NCBI GenBank assembly: GCA_018221065.1
Contig: JAAOXY010000007.1
Location: forward strand, 1-14,197
Direction: 5' to 3'
DNA: 14,197 bases
Source of the DNA: Candidatus Aenigmatarchaeota archaeon
GTDB lineage: Archaea > Aenigmatarchaeota > Aenigmatarchaeia > Aenigmatarchaeales > Aenigmatarchaeaceae
Below, in pieces: positions 6,850 to 14,197 of the stretch. Position numbers and translations under genes: made by a program. Positions within the stretch are counted from its first letter, which is position 1; each line of letters begins with the position of its first letter. A model generated the notes under the pieces. That model ran no database searches and was not told the DNA's origin. It saw nothing but the letters and a program-made list of their open reading frames with translations.

Positions 6850-6853
6850 AATA

Positions 6854-6860
6854 TCACCTT
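6854..6860 (-). promoter_or_regulatory. Ribosome-binding site of rpoA2 fused to the rpoA1 stop
   Basis: AAGGTGA on the minus strand contains the last sense codon (AGG) and the stop (TGA) of rpoA1, and lies 4 bases before the rpoA2 ATG. The layout suggests coupled termination and re-initiation. Confidence 0.75.
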
Positions 6861-9331
6861 AATACTGACTGAACTATTGACCTTACGTCAAGTTCTCCCC
6901 AATCAGATTTTGCTGGATCGATTTTATCTTCACCAGGTACGAATTGAATTACAACTTTTCTATTGTCTCTTACAGTTCCATCATATTCTACTTTCAAATC
7001 TTGCAATGCATTCATCAATCTTCTTTCCAAATAACCACTGTGTCTTGTTCTCAAAGATTTATCCATCAGCGATTCTCTTCCTGACATAGCATCGAAGAAG
7101 AATTCAAATGGAGTTAATCCTGTTCTAAATGAATTTCCAATGAAACCGTGTGCGAGTGGTGACAAGTCACCTACATTAAAGTGTGAAAGGGTTCTTCCTC
7201 TGAAACCTCTGTGTACTCTTTTTCCTAGTACTCTTGATTGTCCTACCATTGCACCTAATTGTGAAATATGTGTCAAAGATCCTCTTGCACCTGAATTTGC
7301 CATTATTGTAGCACAATTTTCTTTGAGGTCACCTTGTACAATGTTTCCTACATCTTCACTTATACCAGAAAGTGATTTCAAAATATGATCTTCAAGACTT
7401 TCTTTCATTGTTCTTCCAGGAAGCACTTCAATTGTTCCTTCATTAGATTTCTGTATTAGGTTATCAACTTCTTTCTTTGCTTTAACAATTGAATGTTGTA
7501 TATTTGATTTTGCATCTTCTGTTAAATCTAAATCATCAAGTCCGATACTGAAACCTGTTTTATCTAACCATTTTATTCCTAACAAAGCAACTCTGTCTAT
7601 GAATTTGTGAACAGTTTCTGTACCGTATTGTTTTTCAATTACATCAATAAGTTTTCCTGCTTCTCTACCGATTCCCTTCTTATCTATAACACCTGTTTCT
7701 ACTTTACCGTGACGTACTGTAACATAACCATCATCTTTTTTCTTCTCTGAACTATCTGTGTAAGATTTTGATTTAAATTCTAAGTTCAAATCTTTTGGTA
7801 ACAAGTAACTAAAGACTTCCTTTCCTGTGAAACTCTTTTTCTTTGGAAGGTCAACAATCAAACCCACTTCTGCAAGAAGTTTGAATGCTTCTTCTCTTGT
7901 TAATGTTGTTCCTTCTCTTGTTAATGTGTATGAACCTGAAATATGGTCCTGTGTACAACCAATCAATGGACCGCCAAATCTTGGTGATCTTATGTGTTTT
8001 TGAACTTCCATTAACAAACTTGCTTCTGCTCTAGCTTCTTCTGTTTGTAGAACATGTAAATTCATTTCATCACCATCGAAATCAGCATTGTACGGAGGAC
8101 AAACACACAAGTTAAGTGTTAAAGTTCTCCAAGGGGTTACTCTAACTCTGTGTGCCATTATTGACATCCTGTGCAAAGATGGTTGTCTATTGAAAAGAAC
8201 AATGTCACCATTTTGTAAATGACGTTCAATCTGGTAACCAGGTGCAAGTTCTGCTGCAATTTCTTCTTTACTGTCTGTAGTTATTTTCTTTTTCTTACCG
8301 TCTGGTCTTATAATATAATTTGCTGATGGCCATGATGGTGCCATCATAACTAAACTTTTCAAATGTTCAATATTATTATCTTGAACTGAAACAGGTATTG
8401 TAAGTTCTTTTGCCATTTGTAATGGAACACCAACTTCATTAATACTGATTGATGGATCTGGAGAAATAACTGTTCTTGCAGAAAAGTTAACTCTTTTACC
8501 TGCAAGGTTTTGTCTAAATCTTCCTTCTTTTGATTTCAATCTATCTGCTAAAGTTTTCAATGGTCTTCCTGATCTGTGTCTTGCTGCAGGAATTCCTGAA
8601 AGTTCATTATTGAAAAATGTAGAAACGTGATATTGTAAAAGTTCCCAAAGATCACCAATAATAAAATCTGGTGCACCAATTTCAATGTTTTCTTTTAATC
8701 TTTGATTAATTCTGATTATATCAACAGTCTTATGTGTAAGATCGTCTTCAGATCTTTCACCTGTTTCTAAAGTAATAGAAGGTCTTACAATTACAGGAGG
8801 AACTGGTATCAAAGTAAGTATTAACCACTCTGGTCTTCCACCCATTAGTCCTAATCTTTCTAAATCATCATCTTTTATCTTCTCGAATCTTTTTCTTACG
8901 TCTAAAGCGGTTATTGGTACTTGTTCATCACCTTCAACAAATGTGTAAGGTTTTTGGAATCTAACTTGCTGTTGTGCTGCACCACAGTGCGGACATGCTT
9001 TTACAGTTGTTGTAGGACTTGATCCGATTATTCCACCACAATCTTGACAAGTCATTCTCAATAACTTATAAATTAATTTAGCATACATAACGTGAATAAT
9101 TGGTCTTACTAATTCAATGTAACCAAAGTGACCAAGACATTGTCCCATACCAAGACCACATGTTCTACATTTTAAACCTGGATCGATTATACCCAATCTT
9201 GGATCCATTGGTCCTCCTTCTAAAGGAAAACCATCATTATCATAAAGATCTGGAACAGTTACCTCTAGAGCTGCCATTTTCTTTACCTTCTGCGGTGACA
9301 GTAAACTAAATTCAATTGAATCAATCATCAT
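6854..9331 (-). CDS. rpoA1: DNA-directed RNA polymerase subunit A' (N-terminal part of the largest subunit)
   Basis: It carries the Mg-binding active site of RNA polymerase. The 825 residues are somewhat shorter than the usual 870-900. The clamp zinc site is CRTCGLGMGQCLGH (C55, C58, C65, H68). A second zinc site uses C95, C98, C113 and C116. The DNA-binding core shows GKRVNFSARTVISPDPS (278-294). The catalytic loop is YNADFDGDEMN (414-424; D417, D419, D421). FNRQPSLHRMSIMAHRV (380-396) precedes it. ANSGARGS (678-685) and the bridge helix from about GLTPFEFFFDAMSGRESLMD (738-757) to GYLERRL close the subunit. No intein is present at these usual insertion motifs. The frame opens ATG-ATG. The AAGGTG site (9334-9339) is better spaced for the second ATG (9328), so the protein may begin MIDSIEF. 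It follows rpoB by 14 bases. Confidence 0.98.
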   Translation of the reverse strand: MMIDSIEFSLLSPQKVKKMAALEVTVPDLYDNDGFPLEGGPMDPRLGIIDPGLKCRTCGLGMGQCLGHFGYIELVRPIIHVMYAKLIYKLLRMTCQDCGGIIGSSPTTTVKACPHCGAAQQQVRFQKPYTFVEGDEQVPITALDVRKRFEKIKDDDLERLGLMGGRPEWLILTLIPVPPVIVRPSITLETGERSEDDLTHKTVDIIRINQRLKENIEIGAPDFIIGDLWELLQYHVSTFFNNELSGIPAARHRSGRPLKTLADRLKSKEGRFRQNLAGKRVNFSARTVISPDPSISINEVGVPLQMAKELTIPVSVQDNNIEHLKSLVMMAPSWPSANYIIRPDGKKKKITTDSKEEIAAELAPGYQIERHLQNGDIVLFNRQPSLHRMSIMAHRVRVTPWRTLTLNLCVCPPYNADFDGDEMNLHVLQTEEARAEASLLMEVQKHIRSPRFGGPLIGCTQDHISGSYTLTREGTTLTREEAFKLLAEVGLIVDLPKKKSFTGKEVFSYLLPKDLNLEFKSKSYTDSSEKKKDDGYVTVRHGKVETGVIDKKGIGREAGKLIDVIEKQYGTETVHKFIDRVALLGIKWLDKTGFSIGLDDLDLTEDAKSNIQHSIVKAKKEVDNLIQKSNEGTIEVLPGRTMKESLEDHILKSLSGISEDVGNIVQGDLKENCATIMANSGARGSLTHISQLGAMVGQSRVLGKRVHRGFRGRTLSHFNVGDLSPLAHGFIGNSFRTGLTPFEFFFDAMSGRESLMDKSLRTRHSGYLERRLMNALQDLKVEYDGTVRDNRKVVIQFVPGEDKIDPAKSDWGELDVRSIVQSVLR

Positions 9332-9333
9332 AA

Positions 9334-9339
9334 CACCTT
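9334..9339 (-). promoter_or_regulatory. Ribosome-binding site of rpoA1
   Basis: AAGGTG on the minus strand ends 2 bases before the first ATG (9331) and 5 before the second (9328). The second spacing matches lysS and rpoH, so translation more likely begins at 9328. Confidence 0.6.
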
Positions 9340-9345
9340 AAAATT

Positions 9346-12300
9346 TTATGAAACGTTTAGTTTTGGATAAATCATCATAGTCTTTAATTCATCCAACAAA
9401 AGTTTGAATGCATAGGACATGTCTATCTGTACAACTTCTGTTTCTTTACAAAGTGGACAGAAGTGTTTATCTTTCTGCTTGTCCCATACTGCAACTATAC
9501 CACATTTCTTACAAACAGGAACTGTTACTTTATCAGAATCGAATCTTTCTTTCAATGTTAGAACAGCACCGTGTGCAATCAAACAATCTTTTTCCATTTC
9601 TCCTAATCTTAAACCACCTTCCTTTGCCTTTCCTTCTGTTGGTTGTCTTGTAAGCAAAGTAACTGGTCCTCTTGATCTTGACTGCAACTTATTTGCTACC
9701 ATGTGATCTAACTTTTGATAATAAATCATTCCAGTATAAATTTCAACTTCTAACTTCTCTCCTGTTTCACCATTATACATAGTTTCTTTTCCGTCGTTTC
9801 TGAATCCTGAATCATGAAGTAATCTTCTTATTTCATCTTCTTTCTTTCCTGTGAAAGCACTTGCATCAACTTGATTTCCTGAAAGTGCAGCTGTTTTTCC
9901 GGAAAGTATTTCTAATAATTGTCCGATTGTTTGTCTTGATGGAATTGAGTGAGGATTTAATATTACATCTGGTACCATTCCTGATGTTGTGAATGGCATA
10001 TCATATTCCGGAACTATTAAACCTATTACACCTTTCTGACCGTGTCTTGATGCAAACTTATCACCTAGTTCTGGAATTCTCAAATCTCTTAGAGCAATCT
10101 TGGCTAATCTGTTACCATTTGATGTTTCTGTCAAGAATATTCTATCAATAACACCTCTTTCACCATGTCTTACTGTTACTGAACTTTCACGCATGTTTGC
10201 TATTCCAGACATTAATTCATTTGCACTCAAGAATCTCAAAGGTGAGACTCTACCAATTAAAACATCATCACTTACAACTTTAGTTTCTGGATTTAGAATT
10301 CCGTCTTCATCCAATCTAGCGTAAGCTTCTTCACTTCTATAACCTCTTACATCTTTGTCAGGTAAAACTATCTTATCTTCCTGACCTCCCCAATATCTTT
10401 TTTCTTCACCTTCGTAAATTCTATAGAAAATAGATCTAAACATTCCTCTTTGTATTGAAGCTTGGTTGAAAATAATACCATCCTCGATGTTATAACCTTT
10501 GTAACTTATCAAAGCAACGACAATGTTTTGTCCTGCTGGATGGTTATCAAGATCTAAAACTTTGAAAGTGTTTGTATCTACCAAAGGTTTTTGTGTGATA
10601 GCCAAAATGTTTGACTTTGTATCTGATCTTAAAAGATAATTAGATTGGTATAATCCTATGGACTGCCCAACCATTTTTGCACCGTAGTTTACTCTATCAC
10701 CTCTGTTGTACTCTGGGAATGGTACAAGACTTGCTGATAACCCAAACATTGCATACGGTGTAAGTTCTAAATAATTATGAGCTGGTGTTAAATCGGATGG
10801 ATACAATGCTACCAAAATAGAATCTTCTTCTTCAGCATCAATGTATTGAACAAGTCCTTCTTTTGAAAGATCTTGCCATGTCATCTCTCCAGTTTCAAGT
10901 TTCTTAATATGTTCTTCTGTTAATTTTGGTCTTCCATCTTCAACTATGATTAAAGGTCTTCTGACTCTTCCTGTATCTGTATTAATTCTTACCTCTTTCA
11001 AGTTAGGATAATAAACAAAATTAGCTTCTCTTGATATGTTTCCTTTCAATCTTCTTGCTTTCAAATCTGTTATCATACTTTCTGGATCAGATGTTGTTCC
11101 TAATGGAATACCGTTGAAGAAAGCTTGTGTATCTCCTTCATTGTCTATCTTTAGAACAGACAATATCTTTTTCTGATCTGCTTCAGGAATACCTTTTGTT
11201 ATTTCAGCGAACATTGCTAAATGTTTTCTAAGTCCAATAGTTGGACCTTCCGGAGTTTCTGCTGGACAGAATCTTCCCCAGTGTGTTGCGTGTAATTCTC
11301 TTGCTTCGAAGTGCTCTTGTGTTGTTGTTAATGGTGACAGGATTAATCTTAAGTGAGAAATTGTGTGTGCATAGTTCTTTCTTTCTAATCTTTGTGATAC
11401 TCCTGTTCTTCCACCTACCCATGCACCTGTTGCCATTGCTGAAGCAAGTTGATTTGTAACAACATTTGACTCGACTATTGTTTGGATTGGTGGCAACTTT
11501 CCTCTTTTTGCCATTTTCTGATAATTATATTTTATTCTTGCTATTAATCCCCATCTTCCAACAAGGATAGATCTGAAAAGCAATTCAAGAAGATCTCCAG
11601 ACATCTTTATTCTCTTGTTTCCATAATGATCTAAATCATCTACTGGAACTTGTTCTAATGAAAGACCAATAATCTTCTTTATTGCTTTGATTAAATAAGC
11701 TGCCTTATCTTTTCTATTCTTTGAATTTTGTCCAAGATGTGGCAATAGATATTTATCGATGATTTGTTCTACTCTTTCTTTTTGGTATTCTTTTTGTGCT
11801 ATCTTTAGATGCTTACCGATGTAATCCATTGATTCTTTTGCTGTCTTTACATCAATCTCATACAAATTACCATAGAATTCGTGAACCATCTTCTCATCGT
11901 TAAATGCTTCAACTATTTCTTTATCTGACTCTAACCCCAAAATCTTTAAAAGAACTACTATTGGTAGTCTTCTAATATTAGCAAAAGAAATGAAAATAGA
12001 ACCGTCATTCTTTCTTTCAACAACGTGTCTTTGAACATATCCGTTGTGTTCAGAATTTATTCTGATAAGTTCTGTGAAGTTTCCTATTTTTTGCTTGCTC
12101 AATATCATTCTATTAGGAGCAATCTCTTCTATCAGAACTAAGGTTCTCTCAGTACCATTAATTATGAAGTAACCTCCAGTGTCTGTTGGATCTTCACCAT
12201 AATTCTCCAACTCTTCTGGTGTCATATGACCTAAAGGACATATCTTTGATTTTACCATTATTGGCAATTCTCCAACTAATACATTTACTGGCTCTTGTTC

Positions 12301-12609
12301 TGTCTTGTTTACAACTGGTGTAACCTCAATGTAAACTGGAGCTGTATAAGAAAGATCTCTTAATCTTGTCTCAAGTGGAAGTACTTTTCTAACAGAACCT
12401 TCTGCTTCTTTTGTAGATGGTTCTCCTATTGTCACTTTTCCCAATTTGATTATAAGTTCTCCGATCTCTGGGACTTCTGGCTTTATCTCACCGATATTAT
12501 CGATTATACCTTGAAGTCTGTTATCAATAAAATTATTAAAACTGTCGATTTGGAACTGAACAAATCCAACATCTTTACTAAATGATTTTAACATTGATAA
12601 TGAACTCAT
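9346..12609 (-). CDS. rpoB: DNA-directed RNA polymerase subunit B (unsplit)
   Basis: The second-largest subunit, forming the wall, protrusion and hybrid-binding side of RNA polymerase. The single 1087-residue chain keeps B'' and B' together; many methanogens and halophiles have them as two genes. N-terminal landmarks are GGYFIINGTERTLVLIEE (145-162) and the fork region GRFCPAETPEGPTIGLRKHL (445-464). The B' half has GYNIEDGIIFNQASIQRG (705-722), GDKFASRHGQKGVIG (849-863, with the active-site lysines K851 and K859) and PDVILNPHSIPSR (880-892). GPVTLLTRQPTEGKAKEGGL (981-1000) and GEMEKDCLIAHGA (1003-1015) follow. The C-terminal zinc site is C1033, C1036, C1051 and C1054. The start ATG 12609 lies 5 bases after rpoH, with AAGGGG 8 bases upstream. 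The length is slightly below the usual 1100-1200. Confidence 0.98.
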   Translation of the reverse strand: MSSLSMLKSFSKDVGFVQFQIDSFNNFIDNRLQGIIDNIGEIKPEVPEIGELIIKLGKVTIGEPSTKEAEGSVRKVLPLETRLRDLSYTAPVYIEVTPVVNKTEQEPVNVLVGELPIMVKSKICPLGHMTPEELENYGEDPTDTGGYFIINGTERTLVLIEEIAPNRMILSKQKIGNFTELIRINSEHNGYVQRHVVERKNDGSIFISFANIRRLPIVVLLKILGLESDKEIVEAFNDEKMVHEFYGNLYEIDVKTAKESMDYIGKHLKIAQKEYQKERVEQIIDKYLLPHLGQNSKNRKDKAAYLIKAIKKIIGLSLEQVPVDDLDHYGNKRIKMSGDLLELLFRSILVGRWGLIARIKYNYQKMAKRGKLPPIQTIVESNVVTNQLASAMATGAWVGGRTGVSQRLERKNYAHTISHLRLILSPLTTTQEHFEARELHATHWGRFCPAETPEGPTIGLRKHLAMFAEITKGIPEADQKKILSVLKIDNEGDTQAFFNGIPLGTTSDPESMITDLKARRLKGNISREANFVYYPNLKEVRINTDTGRVRRPLIIVEDGRPKLTEEHIKKLETGEMTWQDLSKEGLVQYIDAEEEDSILVALYPSDLTPAHNYLELTPYAMFGLSASLVPFPEYNRGDRVNYGAKMVGQSIGLYQSNYLLRSDTKSNILAITQKPLVDTNTFKVLDLDNHPAGQNIVVALISYKGYNIEDGIIFNQASIQRGMFRSIFYRIYEGEEKRYWGGQEDKIVLPDKDVRGYRSEEAYARLDEDGILNPETKVVSDDVLIGRVSPLRFLSANELMSGIANMRESSVTVRHGERGVIDRIFLTETSNGNRLAKIALRDLRIPELGDKFASRHGQKGVIGLIVPEYDMPFTTSGMVPDVILNPHSIPSRQTIGQLLEILSGKTAALSGNQVDASAFTGKKEDEIRRLLHDSGFRNDGKETMYNGETGEKLEVEIYTGMIYYQKLDHMVANKLQSRSRGPVTLLTRQPTEGKAKEGGLRLGEMEKDCLIAHGAVLTLKERFDSDKVTVPVCKKCGIVAVWDKQKDKHFCPLCKETEVVQIDMSYAFKLLLDELKTMMIYPKLNVS

Positions 12610-12614
12610 AAAAA

Positions 12615-12860
12615 TTACCCCTTAATTACTAGTCTATAATATGTTGTTACGCCCGCTGTTGGCGAGTCTCTTGTTATCTTGATTACATCTCTTTCTACAG
12701 CATCAATTGCTTTAACAACTGCATCTTTGTGAGAAAGTTTTGGAAGTTGCTCTAACTTTATGTTTAATCTCTCAAGAAGTTCTTTCTTTTCTTCATCTGA
12801 AAGAATAACATGTTCCGGTACTAAAAAGTGTTTTAGAATATTTACTTCTTTTTCCGTCAA
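12615..12860 (-). CDS. rpoH: DNA-directed RNA polymerase subunit H (Rpb5 C-terminal homologue)
   Basis: The archaeal counterpart of the C-terminal domain of eukaryotic Rpb5, a small subunit that binds the lower jaw of the polymerase. At 81 residues it has the normal archaeal size. The family pattern is clear: HFLVPEHVILSDEEKKELL (11-29), LPKLSHKDAVVKAID (39-53), then RDVIKITRDSPTAGVTTYYR (57-76). The start codon is TTG at 12860-12858, supported by GGTGAT 3 bases upstream. The only nearby ATG (minus, in CCATGG) runs into a stop after four codons. It is the first gene of the operon, with a strong promoter about 75 bases upstream of its start, and its stop lies 5 bases before rpoB. Confidence 0.96.
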   Translation of the reverse strand: MTEKEVNILKHFLVPEHVILSDEEKKELLERLNIKLEQLPKLSHKDAVVKAIDAVERDVIKITRDSPTAGVTTYYRLVIKG

Positions 12861-12863
12861 GGT

Positions 12864-12869
12864 ATCACC
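12864..12869 (-). promoter_or_regulatory. Ribosome-binding site deciding the TTG start of rpoH
   Basis: GGTGAT on the minus strand, 3 bases before TTG 12860-12858, is the best match to the archaeal anti-Shine-Dalgarno complement in the window. It supports the rare TTG start. Confidence 0.75.
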
Positions 12870-12875
12870 ATGGAG

Positions 12876-12904
12876 CAGAGCACTCTGTCTGTTTGTAAAC
12901 GTTT
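12876..12904. repeat. Palindromes in the rpoH leader
   Basis: Three short symmetrical elements follow each other. CAGAG-CA-CTCTG is at 12876-12887, GTTT-GT-AAAC at 12891-12900, and AAACGTTT at 12897-12904; the last two overlap. They lie between the predicted transcription start (about 12914) and the ribosome-binding site, so they would be in the mRNA leader or could bind a dimeric protein on DNA. The CTCTG arm can also pair with CAGAG further upstream in the leader (12906-12910). Function is not known. Confidence 0.4.
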
Positions 12905-12934
12905 CAGAGAGCTTTTGTTTTATTAAATGTATAA

Positions 12935-12952
12935 CTTTATAAAGGTTTCGCT
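12935..12952 (-). promoter_or_regulatory. BRE/TATA promoter of the RNA polymerase operon
   Basis: Read on the minus strand this is GCGAAACC followed by TTTATAAAG, a purine-containing BRE directly before a near-perfect archaeal TATA box (12936-12943). Transcription would start near 12914, giving a leader of about 54 bases before the rpoH TTG. The 103-base gap 12861-12963 holds this promoter and the leader palindromes and nothing else I recognise. Confidence 0.75.
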
Positions 12953-12963
12953 TTTTGCCGTAT

Positions 12964-13311
12964 TTACTTCTTCTTCTTTCTTTTCTTAATTGGTCTCTTT
13001 TTAACGCGCTTTACGGTTTTTCTAGTTCTCTTTTTAACTACTTCTGGCATTTTGAGACCTATATGCCTAACTTCTCTAAAGTCATTCTCTGCGAAGAAAT
13101 TGAGTATGACTGCTGAAAGTATCAGTGAACCTGCTATCAGAATCATACCGAATGTAACTATTCCAGCTGTTGGCACATTTGTGATAATTATGAAGAATCC
13201 TAACACAAACATGAATAATGCAGCTAAACCTAGTTCTTTTCTCATATAATAATTAGATATAACTGGAATAAAAAGACTCTGAAAATCATGAACAGACTTA
13301 AATCCTTTCAT
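12964..13311 (-). CDS. Small two-helix membrane protein with strongly basic C-terminal tail
   Basis: The frame is 115 residues and the family is not recognised. Two hydrophobic segments lie at about 26-45 (LGLAALFMFVLGFFIIIT) and 49-72 (AGIVTFGMILIAGSLILSAV). The tail 93-115 has 17 Lys/Arg out of 23 and ends KKRKKKK. With a short loop between the helices, both ends probably face the cytoplasm, which would put the basic tail near nucleic acid or lipid head groups. The start is uncertain. ATG 13311 has a TATA-like stretch (13332-13339) about 25 bases upstream. ATG 13245 (protein MRKELGLAALF, 93 residues) also has one (AT-run at 13267-13273) about 25 bases upstream and looks like a more natural N-terminus. 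Neither has a ribosome-binding site. The gene precedes rpoH in the same direction, but rpoH has its own promoter. Confidence 0.7.
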   Translation of the reverse strand: MKGFKSVHDFQSLFIPVISNYYMRKELGLAALFMFVLGFFIIITNVPTAGIVTFGMILIAGSLILSAVILNFFAENDFREVRHIGLKMPEVVKKRTRKTVKRVKKRPIKKRKKKK

Positions 13312-13330
13312 GCCAAAATCATATTCTGTG

Positions 13331-13339
13331 ATATTATAT
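13331..13339 (-). promoter_or_regulatory. Possible TATA element for the basic-tail membrane protein
   Basis: ATATTATAT reads ATATAATAT on the minus strand, centred about 24 bases before ATG 13311. It overlaps the start codon of the divergent kinase-like gene. A competing element for the shorter start (ATG 13245) is the AT-run at 13267-13273. The sequence alone does not decide between them. Confidence 0.3.
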
Positions 13340-14197
13340 GTTTGGAGATTTGAAACACATTGAACTTGACTTTGCTGAAGGCCATTGCTTGAGAGATCTA
13401 TATAGTACTTCTGAATTGCCTCAAACTAACATCAAACATCATATCAATCTTCTCCTACAAACAGAGTCTGGAACACTCTACAAGATTTATGTAAATAATG
13501 GAACATTGAAAACAACTATTGAAAATACACAAAAAAACTGCGAAGCAGCTTACAAAGATAATCCTGAATTATTTCCAAGAACTGAATTAGTCGCAGATGG
13601 TGTCACATTAAAAGATGGAAAAAGATATGAATTAATGATTCTTGAACAAGATTTTGTACCAGAAGCTGAAAATGGGACTCTGGATCATTATCTTAAAGAT
13701 GGTTGGAACGCAGAAGCTGTTAGTACTGTTCTTAGTAAATATGATACTCTCAATTCAAAAGAAACTGTCACAGAAAAGATTCCTAAGATTAGGACTCTTG
13801 ATGGATTCTTAAGTCATGAAATGAAATGGGAAAAAAGATGGAACCTTCCTATAATTCCTTTTGCTATTGAAAGATTGAGAAGAGAAGGTGAAGATTATCT
13901 TGGAAAATTAGAATTAAAGAAAATAAAAATTCCTGCATCAACAAAACTATCAAGAGTTACACGAGAATTTGCTCCAAGAAATCTTTTAGTTGATGGGGAT
14001 ATGTTGACATTTGATACTGAGCTTTATGGATTGGGAAGAATGGAAATGGATCTTGGTGTCATGGTATCACAATTATTAAATGAGGATAAGGAACAAGCAG
14101 AAGAATTCATAAATGTTATTATTGATAGATATGGCCACAAAGTTGCTGAAAATTCTATGATTGAATTCATGGGTTACAGAGCAAGTTCTTTATTGAG
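13338..14197 (+). CDS. Kinase-like protein, aminoglycoside-phosphotransferase-type fold, 3' end outside window
   Basis: The open frame runs from ATG 13338 to the window edge (286 complete codons), so the C-terminus is missing. It begins MFGDLKHIEL. The C-lobe resembles the APH/choline-kinase superfamily. REFAPRNLLVDGD (209-221) aligns with the HGDxxPxN catalytic loop, and TFDTE (224-228) with the metal-binding D of that fold (D226). GLGRMEMDLG (231-240) resembles the GxxxxDLA segment, with D238. N215 is present, but the catalytic Asp aligns with E210. In the N-lobe, LYKIY (47-51) could supply the beta-3 lysine (K49), and YELMILEQDFV (97-107) looks like the hinge strand. The substrate is unknown. 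GTGAT at 13328-13332, 6 bases before the ATG by the same measure as uppS, supports the start. The fold assignment is by eye and tentative; the reading frame is secure. Confidence 0.65.
   Translation, partial: MFGDLKHIELDFAEGHCLRDLYSTSELPQTNIKHHINLLLQTESGTLYKIYVNNGTLKTTIENTQKNCEAAYKDNPELFPRTELVADGVTLKDGKRYELMILEQDFVPEAENGTLDHYLKDGWNAEAVSTVLSKYDTLNSKETVTEKIPKIRTLDGFLSHEMKWEKRWNLPIIPFAIERLRREGEDYLGKLELKKIKIPASTKLSRVTREFAPRNLLVDGDMLTFDTELYGLGRMEMDLGVMVSQLLNEDKEQAEEFINVIIDRYGHKVAENSMIEFMGYRASSLL

Noticed and set aside
9408..9706. Plus-strand open frames of 81 and 95 codons opposite the 3' end of rpoB
   Set aside because: They lie wholly inside the well-conserved rpoB C-terminal zinc region, have Leu/Ser/Cys-rich translations typical of antisense frames, and no promoter or ribosome-binding site.
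6854..12609. Inteins in rpoA1 or rpoB
   Set aside because: Conserved motifs are continuous and both subunits are slightly short rather than long.
12964..13040. Repeat or sequencing artefact at the poly-Lys/Arg coding stretch
   Set aside because: The codons are mixed AAA, AAG, AGA, CGT and similar, and the frame stays open to a normal stop, so it looks like a genuine basic tail.
1..14197. tRNA, rRNA, CRISPR array, insertion sequence or attachment site
   Set aside because: Reading the gaps between genes showed no cloverleaf-like segment, no regularly spaced direct repeats and no transposase-like frame with inverted ends. Gaps are all under about 105 bases.

Overview
The window looks like AT-rich chromosomal DNA from an archaeon. 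The evidence is an archaeal RNA polymerase operon (rpoH-rpoB-rpoA1-rpoA2-rpl30e-nusA), with the largest subunit split into A' and A'' and the second-largest subunit unsplit. The ribosome-binding sites are GGTGA-type and the promoters are TATA-like. Compact genes, very tight packing, a class II lysyl-tRNA synthetase and slightly short polymerase subunits suggest a reduced-genome lineage of the DPANN kind (Woesearchaeota/Pacearchaeota-like). That placement is inference; I could run no phylogeny.

Left part (1-2289): a minus-strand protein of unknown function runs off the left edge. Divergent from it is a plus-strand gene for a helix-turn-helix plus LAGLIDADG-like protein, followed 6 bases later by a cis-prenyltransferase (uppS), which makes the polyprenyl lipid carrier. 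The stop codon of the first gene lies inside the ribosome-binding site of the second.

Middle (2290-5021): class II lysS on the minus strand meets uppS with no base between the stop codons. A 71-base divergent spacer holding one TATA-like element separates lysS from a plus-strand M50 / site-2-type intramembrane metalloprotease. The protease gene then meets nusA tail to tail, the two stops overlapping in one TTAA.

Right-centre (5018-12952): the RNA polymerase operon is transcribed leftward from a clear BRE/TATA promoter at about 12935-12952. Order of transcription is rpoH (TTG start), rpoB, rpoA1, rpoA2, rpl30e, nusA, with gaps of 4 to 16 bases. Together these encode subunits H, B, A' and A'' of RNA polymerase, a ribosomal protein and the NusA-like KH factor. 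The rps12-rps7 genes that usually follow nusA in archaea are absent here.

Right edge (12964-14197): a small two-helix membrane protein with a strongly basic tail (minus), and, divergent from it, the 5' part of a gene resembling an aminoglycoside-phosphotransferase-fold kinase whose usual catalytic Asp appears to be Glu.

No RNA gene, insertion sequence, CRISPR array or intein was seen. No stretch over about 105 bases lacks a gene. Most of the window is conserved housekeeping DNA. The less ordinary items are the HTH-LAGLIDADG protein, the kinase-like protein, the basic-tailed membrane protein, the unknown left-edge protein and the overlapping or fused signals at gene junctions.
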